NCBI GenBank assembly: GCA_046351595.1 | Contig: JAXLYE010000002.1 | Coordinates: 372,001 to 436,000, forward strand | Direction: 5' to 3' | From: JAXLYE01 sp046351595 | GTDB lineage: Bacteria; Myxococcota_A; Polyangia; Palsa-1104; JAEUJZ01 | Length of the DNA stretch: 64,000 bases | Shown here: positions 58,449 through 64,000 of the stretch, piece after piece | Layout: the number at the start of each line of letters is the position of its first letter | Numbering within the stretch: position 1 is the stretch's first letter | The notes under the pieces: generated by a model | Databases searched by the model: none | What the model was told of the DNA's origin: nothing | Seen by the model: the letters and a program-made list of their open reading frames with translations, nothing else | Position numbers and translations under genes: made by a program

Positions 58449-58464
58449 TGTTCCACATGAAACA
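58449..58464. promoter_or_regulatory. parS-like site 5
   Basis: TGTTCCACATGAAACA, one arm base different from sites 1-4 and closer to the general bacterial parS on that side. 22 bp from the truA stop. Confidence 0.7.
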
Positions 58465-58485
58465 TACCCAAGCCGGCGCTTCTTG

Positions 58486-59259
58486 CTAAACGCCCTCGCG
58501 CGGACCGTACTCCACACGAACCAGGATCAGTCCGTGTGCGGGCGCGGTGGGTCCCGCCTGCGTCCGATCCCCCGACTCAAGCAGCCGCTGGACCTGATCC
58601 AGGCTCATCTTCCCCTTCCCGACCTGAACGAGCGTCCCGACCAGGATACGCACCATGTTCTTGAGGAAGGCCGTCCCGTCCACCTCGACATGAAGCACTG
58701 GCTCCGCAGCACCGCTCGGCTGGAGCACCTCGATCCGGCGCATCAGGCGTACCGTGGTCTGGCGCTCGCAGTCCGCCGCCCGGAAGGCGCGGAAGTCGTG
58801 GCGCCCGGTGAGCAGCCGCGCCGCCTCCCGCATCCGGTCCAGCTCGAGCGGCCGGCTGACGTGCCAGTGCGTGCGGCGAGACAGCGGCGAGGCCGCCACG
58901 CCGGTCCAGAGCTGGTAGCGATACAGCTTGCCGCTGGCCGAGTGCCGGGCGTCGAAGTCATCGGGCACAAGCATCGCGTCTTGCACCGCGATCGACGGCG
59001 GCAGGTAGTGGTTCGTGCCCAGGATGAGCGAGCGTGTCGACAGCGGCGCGCCCGGCCGCTCCAGCCGGAAGCTGACGGTCTGACCCAGCGCATGCACGCC
59101 CGCGTCCGTCCGCCCGGCCGCCCGGCAGCTCACCGGCGCCTGGCAGAGCTTGGCCAGCGCCTCCTCGAGCGCCGCCTGCACGGACGAGCCGTTGGCCTGC
59201 CGCTGCCAGCCACAGAAGTCGGTCCCGTCGTACGCCACAGTCAGTCGGTAGGTCGGCAT
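58486..59259 (-). CDS. truA: tRNA pseudouridine synthase A
   Basis: Makes pseudouridine 38-40 in the anticodon stem-loop. 257 residues starting MPTYRLTVAYDGTDFCGWQR; the catalytic Asp52 lies in AAGRTDAGVHALGQ; later RTHWHVSRPL and GTAFLKNMVRILVGTL are family signatures. An in-frame ATG six codons upstream is an alternative start. It converges with the zinc-ribbon gene on the parS-like cluster. Confidence 0.95.
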   Translation of the reverse strand: MPTYRLTVAYDGTDFCGWQRQANGSSVQAALEEALAKLCQAPVSCRAAGRTDAGVHALGQTVSFRLERPGAPLSTRSLILGTNHYLPPSIAVQDAMLVPDDFDARHSASGKLYRYQLWTGVAASPLSRRTHWHVSRPLELDRMREAARLLTGRHDFRAFRAADCERQTTVRLMRRIEVLQPSGAAEPVLHVEVDGTAFLKNMVRILVGTLVQVGKGKMSLDQVQRLLESGDRTQAGPTAPAHGLILVRVEYGPREGV

Positions 59260-59334
59260 GGCGCTGCTTCGTAGCACGACCCGGCCGCTCCCGGGCAGCC
59301 CGTCGCGGCGCCCCGACCCGCCTGCAGGCAGCGG

Positions 59335-59364
59335 TTGAAGCGCTGACAGAAGAGATGTTATGAT
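59335..59364 (+). promoter_or_regulatory. Promoter for peptidoglycan-binding hydrolase
   Basis: TTGAAG (59335-59340), 18-bp spacer, TATGAT (59359-59364), in a strongly AT-rich stretch. The 9-bp sequence TGAAGCGCT over the -35 recurs inverted (AGCGCTTCA) at 59426-59434, so a looping or paired operator is possible. Confidence 0.5.
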
Positions 59365-59476
59365 TTATCCTCCTGGATTATTTTGATTAATAAATTTATG
59401 TCGATTAGATTGATTTAAAGACTAAAGCGCTTCACCAGCGTCGACGAAATTCCAATAAGGACAGGCAGACAACCAC

Positions 59477-60532
59477 ATGCCGATGCAGCTGGGGAGTAAA
59501 GGGGAGAAGGTCCAGCGGTGGCAGGAGTTCCTGGCTGAGCAGGAGCTCTTGCGACCCGAGGCCGTGCACGGCGACTTCGATCGCGAGACCGAGCACGCGA
59601 CCCGCGAGTACCAGGAGCTCCACGAGCTCGTCTCCGACGGCGTCGTCGGCGAGCTGACCCTGCAGGCGGCGCGCAACGACGGCTTCCAGGGCGGCCTCGA
59701 CGCGCCCGACTATACGCTGCTCTATGGGCTGAAGAACGCCGCCTTCCCGGATATCGAGCACCCCTCGGCCCTGGTCCATATCCCGCCTTCGTTCAGCGCG
59801 GCGGATGCGGCAGTGGTCATCTACATTCACGGAATCGGTAACAACATAGAGAACGTCGTCCGCCGGGTCGCGATCAGCAGCCAGTACCCGGTCGCGGATC
59901 TGATCGGGCACCTCGATCGCTCCGGGCGCAACGCGCTCCTGGTGGTGCCGGAGCTGCGCTACAACGCCGCCAGCTCGGATCCCGGCGCGCTCGGTCAGCC
60001 CGGCGTCCTGCGGCCGCTGCTCGAGGAGATCTTCGCCCGCCTGCGGCGCCAGTTCCCGGGCCTGCGGGTCGACGACATCAAGCACACCGTGCTCATCTCG
60101 CACTCGGGCGGCTACCGCGCCGCGGCGGCGCTGGCCGTCGGGGGCGGCGTGCCGGTGCACGAGCTCTACCTGCTCGACTCGCTGTACGGGCACGAGGAAA
60201 CCTTCCAGGGCTTTTTGACGCAGCTGCTCAGCGGCGCCACCTCCGAGAGCGTGCGCCGGCGGCGGCTGGTCAACCTGTACACCAAGAGCGGCGGCACCTA
60301 CGAGCGCTCGCTGGCCCTGGCGAAGCAGGCCCGCGACACCCTGTACACCGTCGGCGGCGACGCCAAGTGGGTGCACACCTCGGACGAGCCGGTGACCGCG
60401 GCCAGCGCCCGCTTCGATGCCCGGGTCATCGTGCAGCGCGTCGCCGTGGGCCACTCCGAGATCCCGATCCAGTTCATCGGCCGCCTGCTCGCAACGAGCG
60501 CGCTGCCGCTGCGCCGCGGGCTTGTGGCCTAG
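59477..60532 (+). CDS. Peptidoglycan-binding domain with alpha/beta-hydrolase-like domain
   Basis: 351 residues. Residues 1-72 form a PG_binding_1 domain (LGSKGEKVQRWQEFLAEQEL, FDRETEHATREYQ, DGVVGELTL). The rest (about 105-330) looks like an alpha/beta hydrolase: VVIYIHGIGNN near 115 as an oxyanion segment and ISHSGGYRAA near 208 in place of G-x-S-x-G, with Ser209 or its neighbour as possible nucleophile. No signal peptide, although peptidoglycan binding implies export. A long AT-rich leader precedes it. Could be a cell-wall-targeted esterase or amidase. Confidence 0.75.
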   Translation: MPMQLGSKGEKVQRWQEFLAEQELLRPEAVHGDFDRETEHATREYQELHELVSDGVVGELTLQAARNDGFQGGLDAPDYTLLYGLKNAAFPDIEHPSALVHIPPSFSAADAAVVIYIHGIGNNIENVVRRVAISSQYPVADLIGHLDRSGRNALLVVPELRYNAASSDPGALGQPGVLRPLLEEIFARLRRQFPGLRVDDIKHTVLISHSGGYRAAAALAVGGGVPVHELYLLDSLYGHEETFQGFLTQLLSGATSESVRRRRLVNLYTKSGGTYERSLALAKQARDTLYTVGGDAKWVHTSDEPVTAASARFDARVIVQRVAVGHSEIPIQFIGRLLATSALPLRRGLVA

Positions 60533-60792
60533 CGGGCTGCTAACCCACGCCTACACAGAACACGGATCGGTGCGGGTCCTGCCGCCTGCGGGTTTCCCGC
60601 CGCTGGCGCGTCGGGCCCTCCCTCCGGCGTCCCCCGCACCTATCGCAAGACGCAAGGTTTGATGTGGGCGCGGGTCAGGGGCGCGCACAGCGGTAGGCCC
60701 GGGCCGGCGCCCGGGGCGGTGAGCTGCTGAGGCTGTCGCGGGGGCCGCCGTCGCCGGCGGCACGGGAGGAGGCCGCGCGCGCGGCGCTCAGG

Positions 60793-61686
60793 CTAGAAGC
60801 ACAGGCCCGGCTGGCCGCGGCCGGCGAAGAAGACGTCGCGGCAGGTCTGGCCCTGCGGGCAGGCGCCGGTCGCGTCGATGATGCACAGGGCGTGGCACTT
60901 CTTGTCGCCCGAGGGGCCGAGCGCGCACTGATAGCCGTCGATGCACTCGTCGAAGTAGGCGCAGCTCTCGAGCGGGCCCTTGGGCTGCGCGACGTTGGCG
61001 AAGCAGCTGAGGCCCTGGAACTTGTCGCGCGTCGGCGAGCCGTTCACGTCGACGGTGGCGTTGATGAAGACGCAGTGCTGCTGGATGCCGCTCTCGACCG
61101 GGCACGGGCGGCCGAGCTGGCAGACGGTGTGGCACTCGCCCTGGTCCTCGAACGTGCGGCGGATGCAGCCGGCGGCCGGGTTGGCGCCGGGGCAGGTGCC
61201 GTCGCCGATGGTCGGGTTGCAGCCGAGGCGGTTGGACGGGTAGCAGTAGCCGCTGTTCGACGACAGGATGAAGCACGCGTACTGCTGGTCGACGCGGCAG
61301 ATGTTGGCGGCGATGCACTTCTGCAGGCAGTACTTGCGGCCGGCCGAGATCGTCTGACAGGTGCCGCCCGGGCAGTCGGTGTCGCTGCCGCAGGTCGAGG
61401 TGCAGTAGCCGCCGGGCGTCGGCAGGTTGCCCGGGTCGTCGAGCACGTTGCGGCTCCAGCACGACGGGGTGCTGCCGCTCTTGCAGTCGGTGTTCTGCGT
61501 GCACGGCGCGCCGATCGCGCCCGGCGTCAGCGCGAAGTCCAGGCCGGCGAGGTCGAGCGTGGAGCCGCTCATCGACATGGTCATGTCGCGGCGCAGATCG
61601 AGGCGGCCGTCTCCGACGGTGCAGCCGCTGGCCAGGCCGAGCGCGGCAGGTATTAAAAGTAGGGTAAGGCGTCCGAACAGGCTCAT
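60793..61686 (-). CDS. Cys-rich lipoprotein (paralogue 1)
   Basis: 297 residues from the ATG at 61686 with AAGGAG upstream. Signal peptide ending GLASGC (Cys22). About 30 Cys in short C-x(2-6)-C groups (CTQNTDCKSG, CTSTCGSDTDCPGGTC, CPQGQTC) give a knotted, disulfide-rich extracellular protein. Similar in order and spacing to the next gene, so a duplication. The pattern is common in myxobacterial surface lipoproteins of unknown role. Confidence 0.82.
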   Translation of the reverse strand: MSLFGRLTLLLIPAALGLASGCTVGDGRLDLRRDMTMSMSGSTLDLAGLDFALTPGAIGAPCTQNTDCKSGSTPSCWSRNVLDDPGNLPTPGGYCTSTCGSDTDCPGGTCQTISAGRKYCLQKCIAANICRVDQQYACFILSSNSGYCYPSNRLGCNPTIGDGTCPGANPAAGCIRRTFEDQGECHTVCQLGRPCPVESGIQQHCVFINATVDVNGSPTRDKFQGLSCFANVAQPKGPLESCAYFDECIDGYQCALGPSGDKKCHALCIIDATGACPQGQTCRDVFFAGRGQPGLCF

Positions 61687-61762
61687 CGCGGGAGCTCCTT
61701 CATGCGCGGGCCGCAGCGGCGCAGCGGGATCCGGGGACCCGGCCGCGCCGCGGGCGCAGGTT

Positions 61763-62785
61763 CTACATCGGGGGCTTGCACAGACCCGCGGCACCGTTGA
61801 GGACACCGGCTCGCAGCGCGTTGGTGCAGCTCTCGCCGGCGCCGGCACACATGTTGTTGGCCGGCATGGCGCCGGTCGGCATCACGGTGCCGGGGACCGC
61901 CGTCTGGATGCCGTTGCCCTGCGCGCAGAGCTTGCGGCAGACCGCGTTGGCCTCGGACTGGACGTAGCGATCACACTGGTAGCCGTCCTGGCAGTCGGTC
62001 CAGTACGAGCACTGCTCGCCGGGGTTCTTCGGCGCCGCCGACTGCTGGAAGCACAGGTTGCCGCGGAACTTGTCGCCGGTCGCCACGGCGTTGCCCTTGC
62101 CGTCGACGGTGGTGTCGATGTAGACGCAGACCTGGGACGGCGGGTTGTTGGTGCCGAAGCGGGTGTCCGGCGGGCAGGTCTTGGTGCCGACGAGGCACTG
62201 CAGGTGGCAGATGCCGCCGTGATCGTTCTCGTACGCGGCGCGGACGCAGCCGCCGGCGTACTTGGCCTCGCCGACCTCGCACTGGCCCGTGCCCTTGGTC
62301 GGGTCGCAGTCGAAGTTGGCGTTGGGGAAGCAGATGCCGCCGGTGTCCCCGTCGAAGGCGCAGACGTAGTCCGGCTTGCGGCAGGTCGAGGCGCTGGTGC
62401 ACTGGGCCATGCAGTACTGCTTGCTCGCGCCGGGCAGCGTCACGCACTTGCCGGTGCCGCAGTCCGAGTTGCTGGTGCACTCGCGCGAGCAGTAGCCGCC
62501 CGTCGTCGCCACCAGGCGTGGATCGTTGAGCAGCGTGCCCTTCCAGCACACCGCCGGCAGCGCCGAGTTGCCCTCGGTGCAGTCGGTGTTGGCGAGGCAG
62601 GAGGCGCCGATGCAGCCGGCGCCCTTGCACAGCGTCGGGTCCGAGACGGTGCCGCCGTCGCCGCTGCCGCCGTCGCTGGTGCCGCCGTCGGAGCTGTTCT
62701 GGGTCGTATTGCCGCTGCAGGCGGTGAGCACCCCGAGCATCACGGAGAGCAGGAAAGAGGGGACTAAGGACAGGCTACGCTTCAT
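61763..62785 (-). CDS. Cys-rich lipoprotein (paralogue 2)
   Basis: 340 residues. Signal peptide ending VLTAC (Cys23), a DGG-rich linker (about 30-48), then the same Cys-rich plan as the downstream gene (CLANTDCTEGN, CSRECTSNSDCGTGKC, GEQCSYWTDCQDGYQC). It is 43 residues longer, mainly at the linker and the C-terminus. The two are 76 bp apart and in the same direction. Confidence 0.82.
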   Translation of the reverse strand: MKRSLSLVPSFLLSVMLGVLTACSGNTTQNSSDGGTSDGGSGDGGTVSDPTLCKGAGCIGASCLANTDCTEGNSALPAVCWKGTLLNDPRLVATTGGYCSRECTSNSDCGTGKCVTLPGASKQYCMAQCTSASTCRKPDYVCAFDGDTGGICFPNANFDCDPTKGTGQCEVGEAKYAGGCVRAAYENDHGGICHLQCLVGTKTCPPDTRFGTNNPPSQVCVYIDTTVDGKGNAVATGDKFRGNLCFQQSAAPKNPGEQCSYWTDCQDGYQCDRYVQSEANAVCRKLCAQGNGIQTAVPGTVMPTGAMPANNMCAGAGESCTNALRAGVLNGAAGLCKPPM

Positions 62786-63747
62786 CGATCAGTTCCTCCG
62801 ACGCAACGGAATCCAGGGAGCGCTGCGGCTCGCCTGCGAGCTGAGGAGGCGTGGACCTGCCCTCCCCCGGGAGCCCCTACCGGCGCGCAGTCGCTAAAGA
62901 CCTTGCCCGCATTTTATCCCGGCGAGCACATCGCAGGGCAGCCTTTGTTCGCGGCGCCCTCAGCGTCGGGCCGCGGCTGCGACTGCGGAATCCGCCTGGT
63001 CGGATCGTTAAAAGGCCTTCCGCGCAGCGCGCCCGGACCGCCGGAGGGGCGAAGGGCACGCCCGGCGGTCCGCGGCGAGGGGGGCGCCTGGTGCGCAGGG
63101 GGTCCGGATCCGCGGCTTGCTACCCCTTGCACCCGCGAAACGCCGCGCAGCCCTCGGGCTACGGGGTCACCGCCGCCGCGCGCCCGCGCACAGCCTGCGA
63201 CGACGCTGCCCGGAATCCGGTGCGCCGCGCGGGGTGGCCGGCCAGGCAGCCGGGCCGGGTTGCGCGCGTGCGCGACTCAAGATGCGCAGCTTGGCGCCGG
63301 GGGCGCCCGCGCGCGGCTCGTGACTACGCACTTTGCGCCGTGCGTGCCCGCGCGCGACTTGGAGCTGCGCAACTTTGCGCCGTGTGCGCCCGCGCGCCGC
63401 TCATGACTACGCAACTTGGAGCGGTGCGCGCCCGTGCGCGGTGCTCGAGCAGGCGTCTCAGCCCCTGCGCGCCCGCGCGGCGTGGCCGACCCCGCACCCT
63501 GCACCGTGTGCGCCCGCACCCCCGTGCGCGACCCCGTAGCTGCAGGCGGCGGGCGCGTTTACGCGGCTCGCGACTACGCGGCTCGCGCGATTTTCGGCTT
63601 CGCCCGTCAGTCCGACCCGTGTTGCGCCAGCAGTGGCCGGACCTTTGATGCCTGCCGAGCGGGGGCAGCCCGCCCGTCATCGCGTCCGCTCCCGAGCAGG
63701 ACGCGCGCAGCGCTCGACGGAGCGCGGGCCGCGGGCGGGTCGCCGCG
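62786..63747. other. Long gap with repeats and no convincing gene
   Basis: About 960 bp. Several forward frames are open, but their products are Arg/Pro/Ala/Cys-rich and follow the DNA repeats, so none is called. It carries the promoter of the lipoprotein pair at its left end and the degenerate array at 63260-63550. Confidence 0.5.
63260..63550. repeat. Degenerate 42-bp tandem array
   Basis: Units begin with gcgcccgcgcg-like blocks at about 63260, 63302, 63344, 63386, 63428, 63469 and 63510 (spacing 42, 42, 42, 42, 41, 41). Several contain gctcrtgactacgca and ttgcgccgtg blocks. More decayed than the array at 48491, and unrelated in sequence. Weak copies may extend left to about 63178. Confidence 0.75.
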
Positions 63748-64000
63748 TCAGGCGGCTTTGAGGCGGCGGATCAGCTCGCGGATGCGCCGCGAGCCGCCGC
63801 CGTCGCGGTAGAGGAACTTGATGCCGGCGCCGGCCTCGGCCAGGTAGGCGACGCGCCCGGCCAGCGGCACCGGCACCGCGCCGCCGGGCAGGAGCACGTC
63901 CAGCACCACCTCGGACCCGAGCGGCGGCAGCGCGCGCTCGCTGCGCAGCAGCGCGCCGCCGAGCGAGATCTCGACCATCTCGCCCGGCTGGCTGTCGAGG
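63748..64000 (-). CDS. PilZ-domain protein, 5' end cut by window edge
   Basis: The last 83 residues of a minus-strand gene whose start lies beyond 64000. The visible part matches the PilZ barrel: EMVEISLGGALLRSE (the D/N-x-S-x-x-G motif is VEISLGG), VVLDVLLPG, VAYLAEAGAGIKFLY. PilZ domains bind cyclic di-GMP; the N-terminal RxxxR needed for that is outside the window. Confidence 0.75.
   Translation of the reverse strand, partial: LDSQPGEMVEISLGGALLRSERALPPLGSEVVLDVLLPGGAVPVPLAGRVAYLAEAGAGIKFLYRDGGGSRRIRELIRRLKAA

Noticed and set aside
58249..58464. CRISPR or transposon-end repeats
   Set aside because: The 16-bp palindromes are unevenly spaced (36-85 bp), no transposase is near, and the sequence fits parS much better.
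62851..63648. Plus-strand frames in the long gap before the PilZ gene
   Set aside because: The products follow the degenerate DNA repeat, have no start signal or domain, and overlapping frames are equally open.

Overview
The window is about 70 % G+C, densely coded on both strands, and reads as a chromosomal segment of a Myxococcota (deltaproteobacterial-type) genome. Supporting this: many D/G-rich lipoproteins, eukaryote-like Ser/Thr kinases with TPR or AAA modules, a pair resembling the MXAN_2561 (C-terminal anchored) and MXAN_2562 (beta-barrel) families of myxobacteria, FadL-like porin pairs, ThyX, and sites matching the myxobacterial ParB target. No rRNA, tRNA, insertion sequence, prophage or CRISPR array was seen. 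Taxonomy and family names come from recognition of the sequence, not from a database search.

Layout. 1-7.7 kb: truncated lipoprotein, RND/MMPL exporter, thyX, kelch lipoprotein, UshA-like 5'-nucleotidase. 7.9-10.8 kb: a compact three-gene cassette of two unrecognised proteins and a ligase-fold nucleotidyltransferase, the best candidate here for an undescribed system. 10.8-15 kb: unknown protein, metallophosphoesterase, and a HARE-HTH/HARE-HTH/Mrr-like protein. 15.2-18.9 kb: overlapping operon coaX - membrane protein - TlpA-like thioredoxin - murJ. 18.9-25.4 kb, minus strand: two lipoproteins, HAD 5'-nucleotidase, SctN/FliI-type ATPase, its SctL/FliH-type stator, a Fur-family regulator, rsmE. 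25.4-30.7 kb: AT-rich gap, XRE-HTH/EgtD-like methyltransferase fusion, 12-bp repeats, and a kinase - TPR - lipoprotein operon. 30.7-37.6 kb: glycosyltransferase, lipoprotein, TPR protein, Ala/Pro-rich membrane protein, quadruple CBS protein. 37.9-41.9 kb: giant kinase-AAA-TPR protein. 42-47.3 kb, minus strand: five overlapping genes dtd - FadL - FadL - lipoprotein - serine hydrolase. 47.4-49.6 kb: coiled-coil protein, an unusual non-coding island (seven 42-bp repeats plus four hairpins), TPR protein. 49.6-53.2 kb: succinate dehydrogenase sdhCAB preceded by a possible 38-residue gene. 53.4-56.8 kb: PASTA protein and the MXAN_2561/2562-like pair. 57-59.3 kb: zinc-ribbon/propeller protein and truA converging on five parS-like sites. 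59.3-64 kb: peptidoglycan-binding hydrolase, two paralogous Cys-rich lipoproteins, a second 42-bp repeat array, and a truncated PilZ protein.

Most of the gene set is cell-envelope (lipid II flippase, porins, lipoproteins, PASTA), signalling (kinases, CBS, PilZ, Fur, XRE) and core metabolism or translation (ThyX, CoaX, SDH, RsmE, TruA, Dtd). The unexplained parts are the ligase cassette, the HARE/Mrr protein, the parS-like cluster and the two tandem arrays.
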